Shown: piece by piece, positions 25,106-32,360 of the stretch
How the letters are laid out: the number at the start of each line of letters is the position of its first letter
Numbering within the stretch: the stretch's first letter is position 1
From: Flavobacterium psychrophilum DSM 3660 = ATCC 49418
GTDB lineage: Bacteria > Bacteroidota > Bacteroidia > Flavobacteriales > Flavobacteriaceae
Direction of reading: 5' to 3'
Assembly: GCF_002217405.1 (NCBI RefSeq)
Contig: NZ_MUHE01000011.1
Span: 1-32,360 of the forward strand
Length of the DNA: 32,360 bases
Program-made: the position numbers and the translations under genes
Notes under the pieces: model-generated
Database searches by the model: none
Told to the model about the DNA's origin: nothing
The model's input: the letters and a program-made list of their open reading frames with translations, nothing else

Positions 25106-26503
25106 TTATTTAACCACTTTTACTTCTACTCTTCTATTTTGAGCTTTACCAGCTTTAGTTTTGTTTGAAGCGATTGGCATAGAATCTCCATAACCTATTG
25201 AAGTTAATCTGTCAGATGAAATACCTTTTGATATTAAGAAATCTGCAACTGCTTTAGCTCTATTTTCAGATAAAGTTTGGTTTGTTGCTTTTTTACCTGA
25301 ATTATCAGTATTACCTTCTATACTAAATTTAGAAGTTGGGAATTCGTTAAGAATTGCAACCATAGCATCTAATATTGGTAAAGTTTGTTTTTGAAATGTA
25401 AATTTAGCATTATCAAATAAGATAGTTTTAGCGTAATCGTTTAGTTTTTTGATAGCTTCTTCAGAAACTTCAGGACAACCATTGTTAGCTACGGTACCTT
25501 TTACAGTTGGACATTTATCATCTTTATCAAGTACTGAATCTCCATCTGTGTCTGGCCATGGACAACCACCGTTATCTCTTGGACCTGCAACTTTAGGACA
25601 TTTGTCTTTCATGTCTGCAACACCATCTCCGTCAGTATCAGGACAACCGTTTAATGCAGCTAAACCAGCAACTTCAGGACAAGCGTCATCTTTATCAGCA
25701 ATTCCGTCTCCGTCAGTATCAGGACAACCGTTTAATGCAGCTAAACCAGCAGCTTCTGGACAAGCGTCATCTTTATCAGCAATTCCGTCTCCGTCTGTAT
25801 CAGGACAGCCTTGAAATTGTTTTAAACCAGCAGCTTCAGGACAAGCATCGTCTCTGTCATAAATTCCATCTCCATCAGTATCTTTACCTCCAAATTTGAA
25901 AGTTAAACCTGCGAAGTGTTGAAAAAGTGAAGGAAGTTCAGCTCTAGTTTCAAACGATTTTTTGTAAGTAGTGCTTAATGATAAACCAACTTGTTCAGTA
26001 AACCAAAAAGTTAATCCAGCGCCCATGTTTGCAGTACCAGCAGATTCTTTACCTAAAAAAGTATAACCTCCACCAACATTTACAGAAGGATCGATAACTT
26101 TTGAACCAATTAAGTTCATTAAGCTATATTTGATTGCTAAATCTCCTGCATAGTACATTAGATTTGTGTCAACTACGCTAGTTCCATTAGGTGTTGGACC
26201 AGTCCATTCAACCCATTTTGTAACTTTATTTACAGAACCTGTAACGCCTACAGAAAAATTACCACCAACATTTCTAGCTACGGTTAAGTAAGAAACCGAA
26301 GGAAGAATGTTCCAATGATCTTTTACATTAAAGAATTCTGAAAAGTGATCTTTGATATTAAAATCTCTCACGCCAGCACTAGTTCTTGTGTCTACTGCAT
26401 TTGCTCCGAAAGATATTGCCCATGGATTGTTGCTGTCTTGTGCAGAAGCACTTAATCCAGCAATCATCAACATGGAAACAAAAAGTTTGTTAAGATGTTT
26501 CAT
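25106..26503 (-). CDS. OmpA family outer membrane protein with thrombospondin type 3 repeats
   Basis: The 465-residue protein has a signal peptide (about 1-21, cut after Ser-Ala), an N-terminal beta-barrel-like region (about 22-205), five Asp-rich thrombospondin type 3 repeats (about 208-345; [15 protein letters not shown] units that bind calcium), and a C-terminal OmpA domain (about 357-465) ending in [12 protein letters not shown], which binds peptidoglycan. The family's usual GHTDN motif reads GNTDN here. Such proteins anchor the outer membrane to the cell wall and are usually abundant. The gene has the best promoter in the window and its own terminator. Confidence 0.95.
   Translation of the reverse strand: MKHLNKLFVSMLMIAGLSASAQDSNNPWAISFGANAVDTRTSAGVRDFNIKDHFSEFFNVKDHWNILPSVSYLTVARNVGGNFSVGVTGSVNKVTKWVEWTGPTPNGTSVVDTNLMYYAGDLAIKYSLMNLIGSKVIDPSVNVGGGYTFLGKESAGTANMGAGLTFWFTEQVGLSLSTTYKKSFETRAELPSLFQHFAGLTFKFGGKDTDGDGIYDRDDACPEAAGLKQFQGCPDTDGDGIADKDDACPEAAGLAALNGCPDTDGDGIADKDDACPEVAGLAALNGCPDTDGDGVADMKDKCPKVAGPRDNGGCPWPDTDGDSVLDKDDKCPTVKGTVANNGCPEVSEEAIKKLNDYAKTILFDNAKFTFQKQTLPILDAMVAILNEFPTSKFSIEGNTDNSGKKATNQTLSENRAKAVADFLISKGISSDRLTSIGYGDSMPIASNKTKAGKAQNRRVEVKVVK
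25635..25796. repeat. Tandem 81-bp direct repeats inside the ompA-like gene
   Basis: Units 25635-25715 and 25716-25796 differ at only three bases and encode two 27-residue calcium-binding repeats. A third, more divergent unit starts at 25797. The high identity suggests recent duplication and possible copy-number change. Confidence 0.9.
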
Positions 26504-26537
26504 ACTTAATTTATTTGATTACATTACGTTATTGTGA

Positions 26538-26567
26538 CAAAAGTAACTAGGATATTGTTAATTACAA
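26538..26567 (-). promoter_or_regulatory. Consensus Bacteroidetes promoter of the ompA-like gene
   Basis: On the minus strand TTG (26567-26565), a 19-bp spacer and TACTTTTG (26545-26538) reproduce the Flavobacterium consensus TTG-N17-23-TAnnTTTG. The predicted start of transcription lies near 26531, giving a leader of about 28 bases. Confidence 0.75.
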
Positions 26568-26606
26568 AATGAATTGTTAAAAATATTAGTGTGGAAGTGA
26601 AAAAAA

Positions 26607-27803
26607 TTATTTTTTTATAATATTTAGCTCTTCTCCAACTTCGGCAAAAGCTCTGATAGCCTTGTCTAAATGGGCTATTGTATGTGCTGCGGATAGCTGA
26701 ACTCTAATTCTTGCTTTGTCTTTTGGAACTACAGGAAAAAAGAATCCGATGACATAAATGCCTTTTTCTAACAATTTTTCGGCCATAATTTGGGATAATT
26801 TTGCATCATAAAGCATTACAGGAACAATTGCTGAATCGCCATTTATGAAATCTAATCCCGCTTTTCGCATTCCTTCTTTGAAATAATTGGTATTCCACTC
26901 TAGTTTATCACGTAGCGTGGTGTCTTTTTCTAATAATTCGAAAACCTTGATTGAAGCGCCAACAATTGCGGGTGCTAATGAGTTTGAAAATAAATAAGGG
27001 CGTGAGCGTTGGCGTAAAATTTCGATAATTTCTTTTTTGGCCGTTGTATAGCCTCCCATTGCACCACCAAGTGCTTTTCCTAATGTTCCTGTTATGATAT
27101 CTACACGACCCATTACGCCTTTGGCTTCTAATGTTCCTTTTCCTGTTGCTCCTATAAATCCTGCGGCATGGCATTCATCTACCATAACCATTGCGTCGTA
27201 TTTGTCTGCTAGATCGCAAATTTTATCTAATGGCGCTACCAGACCATCCATAGAGAAGACACCATCGGTTACAATTAGTTTGAAACGAGTTCCTGCTTCG
27301 GTAGCTTTTATTAGTTGTTGTTCTAAATCTTCCATATTAGAATTTTCATAACGATAACGTGCTGCTTTGCACAAACGGACACCATCAATAATAGAGGCGT
27401 GATTTAAACTATCGGAAATGATACAATCTTCTGCTCCTAATAGTGGTTCGAAAACCCCTCCGTTAGCATCGAAAGCGGCTGCATATAAAATGGTGTCTTC
27501 TGTTCCGTAAAAATTAGCGATTTTTTGTTCTAATGTTTTGTGAATGTCTTGTGTTCCGCAAATAAAACGAACTGATGACATTCCGAAACCATGAGAATCT
27601 AAAGCGTCTTTTGCTGCCTGAACGACTTCTGGGTGCGAGGATAATCCTAAATAATTATTGGCACAAAAATTAAGTACCGTTTCGCCATTAACCGTAATTT
27701 CGGCTCCTTGTGGCGAAGTAATGACTCTTTCTCTTTTGAAAATTCCGTTTTCTTCGATTGCGTTTAACTCGTTTTGTAAGTGTTGTTGTATTTTTCCGTA
27801 CAT
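26607..27803 (-). CDS. kbl: Glycine C-acetyltransferase (2-amino-3-ketobutyrate CoA ligase)
   Basis: This 398-residue PLP enzyme of the alpha-oxoamine synthase family converts 2-amino-3-ketobutyrate and CoA to glycine and acetyl-CoA, the second step of threonine degradation. Residues seen: [14 protein letters not shown] (45-58), the NHASIIDG loop (134-141), the VDECHAAGF cofactor segment (208-216) and the PLP lysine Lys243 in GTLGKALGG. The length is normal. The partner threonine dehydrogenase gene (tdh) is not adjacent. A -7 motif overlapping the 3' end of the AddA-like gene could drive it, or it may be read through from there. Confidence 0.94.
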   Translation of the reverse strand: MYGKIQQHLQNELNAIEENGIFKRERVITSPQGAEITVNGETVLNFCANNYLGLSSHPEVVQAAKDALDSHGFGMSSVRFICGTQDIHKTLEQKIANFYGTEDTILYAAAFDANGGVFEPLLGAEDCIISDSLNHASIIDGVRLCKAARYRYENSNMEDLEQQLIKATEAGTRFKLIVTDGVFSMDGLVAPLDKICDLADKYDAMVMVDECHAAGFIGATGKGTLEAKGVMGRVDIITGTLGKALGGAMGGYTTAKKEIIEILRQRSRPYLFSNSLAPAIVGASIKVFELLEKDTTLRDKLEWNTNYFKEGMRKAGLDFINGDSAIVPVMLYDAKLSQIMAEKLLEKGIYVIGFFFPVVPKDKARIRVQLSAAHTIAHLDKAIRAFAEVGEELNIIKK

Positions 27804-27811
27804 TTTTTTGG

Positions 27812-27832
27812 TTTAAAGTTTAAAGTTTAAGG
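27812..27832. repeat. Heptamer tandem repeat TTTAAAG
   Basis: Units TTTAAAG, TTTAAAG and TTTAAGG lie nine bases before the kbl start codon, so they would be in its leader. Confidence 0.7.
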
Positions 27833-27863
27833 TTTTGAAAAACTTTCGCCTTTTGACAATTTT

Positions 27864-30800
27864 TTACAAATGTACTATTTCTAAATTCTCTCCTATATAT
27901 ATGAGTGATTTTTTCTGTACATTAAATCCCATTTCTATTAGCGCCAATTCGTATTCTTTTAGTTGGTTTTCGTATTTAGATTGGTGCTTTCCTGTTTTGT
28001 AATCTAATAAATAAGCATTTTGTCCGGAAATAGTAACTCGGTCTGGTTTTATAGTTTGCAAGCCTTTCTTTATGATAGATTGTTCGTTATATACCTTACT
28101 GTTTTCATGAAAAAAATCATTTAATTCTGGGTGAAAAACAATCTCAATAACTGTTTTTGCGACTTCTTCTTGCTGATTCTCTGAGATAAGTCCCGTTTCT
28201 AATGCTTTTTTTAGGGCTAATGGAATGTCTTTTTTAGTTTGAACGAATGATAGAATTTCATGTAAAACATTACCAAATTCGATAGCTTCCTGCTGATGCG
28301 TTCCCCACATGAGTGATTCCCGTTGTGCAATTTTTATAGCATTTGGATTGATGACTGAATTTATAGCTTCAATATTTTTACGTTTGGCTTCTAATGGTTT
28401 TTGTTTAGAAATTCTTTTGCAATTGCCAAACTCGTAATTCAAAATATTCGAATCAAAGTTCTTGTAATCTTCTAAAAATTCTATAAAAAAGGAGGCAGAA
28501 TTATTGGGTAATTCTCCTTTACTATTCCTCTTTTTACTATTCGAAATAATAAATAGTTGTTCTTCGGCACGGGTTAGCGCTACATATAAAACATTGATAT
28601 TGTCTAATAAATCCTCTTGCGATTTCTGGTTGTAAACCGAAGCTGCATTTTCGCCATATTCTTTTACTTTACTGGATTTGTCAATTAAAAATTTGTCGAA
28701 ATCTAAATCGTCAGACTGGGAATCGATCCACATTTTTTCTCGTTTGGGTGCACTATAATTCTCTTCTACAAAAGGAAAAATAACTACAGGAAATTCTAAT
28801 CCTTTCGATTTGTGGATGGTCATTATCCGAATGGCATTAGATCCTTCGGCTGACGGAATACTGAGTTTATGCCCGTTTTTGTCCCAATATTCTAAGAAAT
28901 CTGAAATGCCCATTTGGTATTTTACATCACGCTCGAGCACAATATCTAAGAAATATTGTACATAAGCATTGTTGTTTTCAGAATTAATGCATTTTGCTGC
29001 AATGAGCTCTGCAATTTCGTACAATGATTTTCTTCTGCTATTTTGAAACGAGAGCTGTATCCCGGAATTTGCCAACCATTTTTCTAATTCGATTTCGTCT
29101 TTGTACTGAATTCCTTGGTAAATAAAATCGTGGGTTTCTATATTATTTTCTAAATTTTGATCCAAATAATACAAGCCATTGGCTAACGATTCGATATCGT
29201 TTTTATCATTTAAATACCGAAGCATATTTAGGATAAACTTTACTTCCGATGAAGCGTTTATTAATAAACTTTCGGATGAAATAACAGGAATGTCGTTTTC
29301 GGTCAAGTAATTTGCTAATAAAATACCGTGTTTGTTATTTCTGGTGAGCAATACAATTTCGTTATACAAAAAACCTTCTGCAGCTACTTTTATAATGGTT
29401 TGCAAAGTAGTTGTGAGGTAAATATCATTTTTATCGATGTTTTCTTCGTCTTCTTCCGAAACAAAGTCGGTATCTATTTCTGGAATAAAAGAAATGTTTA
29501 CATAGCCTCCTTTTTTAGCATTCGATTTTTGAAAGCTATAATTTTCATACAAATCTTTGTAATCTTCATTAGAAAATTTTTGTGATAAAAACTTAAAAAA
29601 ATCATTGTTAAAGTCGATTACGGCTTCAAAACTTCGATAATTTGTTTCTAGATTAAAAACTTCTTTGTCTTTATTACTAAAGGGGTTTTTGGTTTTGGCT
29701 AAATCGATAAATTGTTCGGCTTTTCCGCCACGCCAACGGTAAATAGACTGTTTGGGATCGCCCACAATCATAAGCGAACCTTGAATTCCTTGTAAATCTT
29801 CGCTCGATAGGGCATTATCTATTAACGGAATCAGGTTTTGCCATTGCATTTCGGACGTGTCTTGAAACTCATCGATAAAAAAATGTTTGTATTTTTCGCC
29901 CAATCGTTCGTAAATAAACGGTGCGGGTTGGTTTTGAATGTGCTCGAAAATGAGTTTATTAAATTCGGAAATAGACAAAATGTTTTGGTCTTCCTGAATT
30001 TTTGCCAACTCGTTACTTACGGTATTTAGTAACGAAAGTGGCGTGATATTTTTTAGAAAAGCTTGATAAAAATCCTTTTTTTCGTAATTTTTATAAACTT
30101 TGTATAAAATAAAAATGAGTTCATTGGCAATGCCTTCAATAATGTCTTTGTCTTTTGCGTTTTTATTGACGGCAATATCATCGACAGTTCTAAATTTTTT
30201 ATGCGTTGGTTTTAGTTCGCTTCTTTGAATAAATCCCAAATGATTTGGAAAAGTTTCTCTAGAAAAGGATTTAGTGTCAATTCCTTGACTGTCTATAAGA
30301 AGTACGGCTTCGTTTGCCAGATTGATGTTTTGGTTTTCTAACGATTTGCAAGTTTCTTCTAATTTTGCTTTAAGGGCAATAAATTCTGGAATGGTTTTGT
30401 CTTTGAGCGACAAAATTTCTTCTCGATAATTTTCGTTAAGCACGAGTCTTCCTGTGTTCATGATTTCGCTCGAAATGTCCCAGGATTTGTCATCGTCGGT
30501 TTTTTCCATGGTAAAATCGACGAGTAGTTTGGTGAGTACTTGGTCTTCGCCTGCTTGTGCTACGATTGCATCTACGGCTTCTTGTAGGAGATTTTCGGTG
30601 TCTAAGGAAACATCAAAAGTAATGGGCAAACCCAAATCGAAGGCAAAGGCACGAATAACTTTATGTGTAAATTTATCGATAGTCGAAATGTCGAAAGCGG
30701 CATAATTATGAATGATGTTTTTTATTATAGACTGTGCTTTGGTTTTGATTTGAGATTGATTAAGATTAATTTCCTTGCCTAAATCATTCATTAATTGGAT

Positions 30801-31022
30801 TGATTTTTCTGTGGGATTGTCTTTAGAAAAATCGAAAAGGCTGTCTATAATTCTGGTTTTCATTTCGAAAACCGCTTTGTTGGTAAAGGTTATGGCGAGA
30901 ATGTTCTTGTACGCATCGTTGTGTTTGGCTTTTAGAATAATTTTTAGGTATTCTTTGACCAATGTGTAGGTTTTTCCTGAGCCAGCTGATGCGTTGTATA
31001 TAGAGAATGCGGGTGTTTTCAT
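27864..31022 (-). CDS. AddA-like UvrD-type helicase with C-terminal nuclease domain
   Basis: This 1052-residue protein has superfamily I helicase motifs in order: Walker A ASAGSGKT (11-18), FFIDEFQDTSEMQW (motif II), GDPKQSIYRWRGG (III), LETNYRS (IV), RIMTIHKSKGLEFP (V) and VLYVALTRAEEQL (VI). The C-terminal RecB-family nuclease has a PDRV and LLDYKTGK site followed by a Gln/Tyr helix (about 1010-1030). This architecture is that of AddA, which unwinds and degrades DNA ends for recombination. It is the probable upstream gene of kbl. The partner nuclease is 2.8 kb away on the same strand. No clear promoter was found. Confidence 0.93.
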   Translation of the reverse strand: MKTPAFSIYNASAGSGKTYTLVKEYLKIILKAKHNDAYKNILAITFTNKAVFEMKTRIIDSLFDFSKDNPTEKSIQLMNDLGKEINLNQSQIKTKAQSIIKNIIHNYAAFDISTIDKFTHKVIRAFAFDLGLPITFDVSLDTENLLQEAVDAIVAQAGEDQVLTKLLVDFTMEKTDDDKSWDISSEIMNTGRLVLNENYREEILSLKDKTIPEFIALKAKLEETCKSLENQNINLANEAVLLIDSQGIDTKSFSRETFPNHLGFIQRSELKPTHKKFRTVDDIAVNKNAKDKDIIEGIANELIFILYKVYKNYEKKDFYQAFLKNITPLSLLNTVSNELAKIQEDQNILSISEFNKLIFEHIQNQPAPFIYERLGEKYKHFFIDEFQDTSEMQWQNLIPLIDNALSSEDLQGIQGSLMIVGDPKQSIYRWRGGKAEQFIDLAKTKNPFSNKDKEVFNLETNYRSFEAVIDFNNDFFKFLSQKFSNEDYKDLYENYSFQKSNAKKGGYVNISFIPEIDTDFVSEEDEENIDKNDIYLTTTLQTIIKVAAEGFLYNEIVLLTRNNKHGILLANYLTENDIPVISSESLLINASSEVKFILNMLRYLNDKNDIESLANGLYYLDQNLENNIETHDFIYQGIQYKDEIELEKWLANSGIQLSFQNSRRKSLYEIAELIAAKCINSENNNAYVQYFLDIVLERDVKYQMGISDFLEYWDKNGHKLSIPSAEGSNAIRIMTIHKSKGLEFPVVIFPFVEENYSAPKREKMWIDSQSDDLDFDKFLIDKSSKVKEYGENAASVYNQKSQEDLLDNINVLYVALTRAEEQLFIISNSKKRNSKGELPNNSASFFIEFLEDYKNFDSNILNYEFGNCKRISKQKPLEAKRKNIEAINSVINPNAIKIAQRESLMWGTHQQEAIEFGNVLHEILSFVQTKKDIPLALKKALETGLISENQQEEVAKTVIEIVFHPELNDFFHENSKVYNEQSIIKKGLQTIKPDRVTISGQNAYLLDYKTGKHQSKYENQLKEYELALIEMGFNVQKKSLIYIGENLEIVHL
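27867..27874 (-). promoter_or_regulatory. Possible -7 promoter motif for kbl
   Basis: On the minus strand this reads TACATTTG, an exact TAnnTTTG match, inside the last codons of the AddA-like gene and 64 bp before the kbl start codon. No TTG lies at the right distance. Confidence 0.35.
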
Positions 31023-31100
31023 TTTATAACTACGAATTACACGAATTATGACGAATTCGCAATGTTGAATTGAATATTAAATCTTGTTTTATGGCAAATT

Positions 31101-31190
31101 TCCTAGCCCCGATTGCAACGGAAATCCTTTTTCTTGCTTCTTTAGCAAGGAAAAGATTGAAGTGTAAAGCGGGAAATAGCTCCTAAAAAT
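31101..31190 (+). repeat. Folded intergenic element of about 90 bp upstream of sodA
   Basis: The element opens with CCTAGCCCCGATTGCAACGG and closes with GCGGGAAATAGCTCC. The inner hairpin pairs CTTTTTCTTGCT (31129-31140) with AGCAAGGAAAAG (31146-31157) around a five-base loop. The outer helix pairs AGC and CCCG (31107-31113) with CGGG and GCT (31172-31183). From memory, very similar sequences recur between genes in many Flavobacterium genomes; this was not checked. It has no ORF and no T tract, so it is a repeat or structured RNA of unknown role rather than a terminator. Confidence 0.65.
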
Positions 31191-31242
31191 ATTTTTAATG
31201 AAATTATAAGGGTTTGAAATTTTAATTCCAAAGTTAATTGAT

Positions 31243-31250
31243 TAATTTTG
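31243..31250 (+). promoter_or_regulatory. Bacteroidetes -7 promoter motif for sodA
   Basis: TAATTTTG is an exact TAnnTTTG match, 37 bp upstream of the start codon. A TTG at 31214-31216 lies 26 bp upstream, slightly beyond the usual spacing. Confidence 0.55.
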
Positions 31251-31287
31251 AATTTAATTATATAATAATCATTTTAAATATACAATT

Positions 31288-31893
31288 ATGGCTTTCGAAT
31301 TACCACAATTACCTTATGCATACGATGCATTAGAACCTCATATTGATGCGAGAACAATGGAGATTCACCATTCGAAACATCATAATGCTTATACGACAAA
31401 CTTAAATGCAGCTATTGCAGGAACGGATCTGGAAGGCAAAAGTATTGAAGATATTTTGAAAAATCTTGATTTGACTAAAGCTGCTGTTCGTAATAATGGT
31501 GGTGGTTTTTTTAACCACAATTTATTCTGGACTGTGATGTCGCCAAACGGTGGTGGTTTGCCAACTGGCGAATTAGCGGCTGCGATTGATGCTAATTTTG
31601 GTACGTTTGCCGATTTTAAGGCTGCTTTTGCTAAAGCTGGTGCGACACAATTTGGTTCTGGTTGGGCTTGGCTTTGTGTAAAAGAGGGGAAACTGGAAGT
31701 TTGTGGTACGCCAAACCAAGACAACACACTTATGCCTGGTGTAGGTTGTGGCGGCACTCCAATTTTAGGAATGGATGTTTGGGAACATGCTTATTATTTG
31801 CACTACCAAAATAGAAGACCTGATTATATTGAAGCTTTTTTTAATGTTATAAACTGGAGTGAAGTGGCTAGGCGTTTTGCTGAGGCTAAATAA
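31288..31893 (+). CDS. sodA: Superoxide dismutase (Mn/Fe family, Mn-type residues)
   Basis: This 201-residue enzyme converts superoxide to hydrogen peroxide and oxygen. Metal ligands are His27, His77, Asp163 and His167 ([10 protein letters not shown]). Gly73 in the [13 protein letters not shown] segment and Gln144 in PNQDN are the pattern of Mn-using rather than Fe-using enzymes, although cambialistic forms exist. No signal peptide is present, so it acts in the cytoplasm. The gene is a single unit, with a -7 box 37 bp upstream, a structured intergenic element further upstream and two terminators downstream. Confidence 0.95.
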   Translation: MAFELPQLPYAYDALEPHIDARTMEIHHSKHHNAYTTNLNAAIAGTDLEGKSIEDILKNLDLTKAAVRNNGGGFFNHNLFWTVMSPNGGGLPTGELAAAIDANFGTFADFKAAFAKAGATQFGSGWAWLCVKEGKLEVCGTPNQDNTLMPGVGCGGTPILGMDVWEHAYYLHYQNRRPDYIEAFFNVINWSEVARRFAEAK

Positions 31894-31919
31894 TTTAGAA
31901 AGATAATAGCTATTTTGAG

Positions 31920-31961
31920 AATAGACGGATAGACAAAGAAGTTTATTCGTCTATTTTTTTT
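31920..31961 (+). terminator. First terminator after sodA
   Basis: AATAGACG (31920-31927) pairs with CGTCTATT (31948-31955), followed by a T run. The loop is about 20 bases. Confidence 0.75.
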
Positions 31962-31975
31962 GGCTTTGGGGTAAT

Positions 31976-32009
31976 AAAAAAGGCGGAATTATTAAGTTCC
32001 GCCTTTTTT
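31976..32009. terminator. Second, bidirectional terminator after sodA
   Basis: A perfect 13-bp stem AAAAAAGGCGGAA / TTCCGCCTTTTTT (31976-31988 with 31997-32009) with an eight-base loop has A and T runs that suit both strands. Confidence 0.9.
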
Positions 32010-32284
32010 GCCCCAAATCTACCATAACTTAACCTACTTATGTAATGGTTATGTAAAAGTAAGAGGTTCGTGTTCTTATTTAAAATTAAATCGATGAAAT
32101 GCACTTAAATCCGATAAAAAACACTTTCTAACTAGATTATATTATGCTGATTTCTAACTAAATATAGTTAGATAAATGGTTATTTTTGATAATACTGCTA
32201 CGTGACGGTATGGGGTTTAGAAAGGGTTGAAAAGGCTACTTTTGTGTTTGTTTTTTAGGTAAAGATGATTTCTTACTACGAATG

Positions 32285-32360
32285 TTATACCATTTAAAGT
32301 TTAAATTTACTGGGATAAAAAAACATACAGTTTGTCATTCTGAGGAACGAGGAATCTCAT
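32285..32360. repeat. Copy 3 of the dispersed palindromic element, cut by the window edge
   Basis: The left end TTATACCATTT (32285-32295) is followed about 60 bp later by GTCATTCTGAGGAACGAGG and AATCTCAT. The distance from ACC to the end of AATCTCAT is 71 bp, against 74 bp in copy 1. Its reverse complement ATGAGATTCCTCGTTCCTC matches the right arms of copies 1 and 2. The right half lies outside the window. Confidence 0.6.

Larger units (their letters stand above)
31894..32360. other. Intergenic region at the right end of the window
   Basis: This 467-bp region has no gene supported by sequence. It holds two terminators behind sodA, a short inverted repeat CTAACTA-AATA-TAGTTAG (32154-32171) whose left half is preceded by a direct copy of TTTCTAACTA at 32125-32134, a promoter-like TACTTTTG at 32237-32244, and the start of repeat copy 3. 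Confidence 0.7.

Noticed and set aside
25621..25880. Regularly spaced repeats that might suggest a CRISPR array
   Set aside because: The units are contiguous, lie in frame, and encode thrombospondin type 3 repeats.
25449..25899. Long plus-strand reading frames opposite the ompA-like gene
   Set aside because: They mirror the repeated calcium-binding segments on the other strand; the repetitive coding sequence simply lacks stops there.
32264..32296. A ten-codon frame behind the promoter-like motif at 32237
   Set aside because: It is too short and runs into the repeat element; no family or start signal supports it.

Overview
The window looks like chromosome of a Flavobacterium or a close relative in Flavobacteriaceae. 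The DNA is AT-rich, genes lack clear Shine-Dalgarno sequences, and several starts are preceded by the Bacteroidetes -7 promoter motif TAnnTTTG. Protein families also fit: a Bat-type MoxR/DUF58 locus, a carboxypeptidase-domain TonB receptor, an OmpA protein with thrombospondin type 3 repeats, and a Bacteroidetes-type AddAB pair. No prophage, insertion sequence, CRISPR array or plasmid gene was seen; this is mostly housekeeping chromosome.

Layout. 1-1960 (minus): the moxR and DUF58 genes, with the first codons of a third gene at the left edge. 2045-5242 (plus): an AlbA_2-like protein overlapping a PPP-family phosphoesterase, a small secreted or outer membrane protein, and a PhnA-domain protein. 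5332-15170 (minus): gpsA, an iron alcohol dehydrogenase behind nadD, a large TonB-dependent receptor, pgi, and a likely prs-rplY unit. 15346-15802: two convergent leucine tRNA genes (CAA and UAG anticodons). 15935-17885 (plus): an M20 dipeptidase followed closely by a small methyltransferase with a TTG start. 18564-19664 (plus): a DUF4407 membrane coiled-coil protein standing alone between two long intergenic regions. 20085-22272 (plus): an M24 aminopeptidase P and an alpha/beta hydrolase. 22269-31022 (minus): addB-like nuclease, ompA-like gene, kbl and addA-like helicase-nuclease. 31288-31893 (plus): a Mn-type superoxide dismutase.

The functional groups are central metabolism (Pgi, GpsA, Prs, NadD, Kbl), translation (L25, two tRNAs), double-strand break repair (the split AddA/AddB pair), envelope (TonB receptor, OmpA) and oxidative stress (SOD).

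The least explained material is intergenic. A roughly 168-bp element with degenerate terminal inverted repeats and an internal hairpin occurs on both sides of the DUF4407 gene in the same orientation, and a third copy is cut by the right edge. A separate folded element of about 90 bp lies between addA and sodA. Heptamer tandem repeats sit just upstream of several genes. All functions are assigned by motif reading only; no database search was possible.
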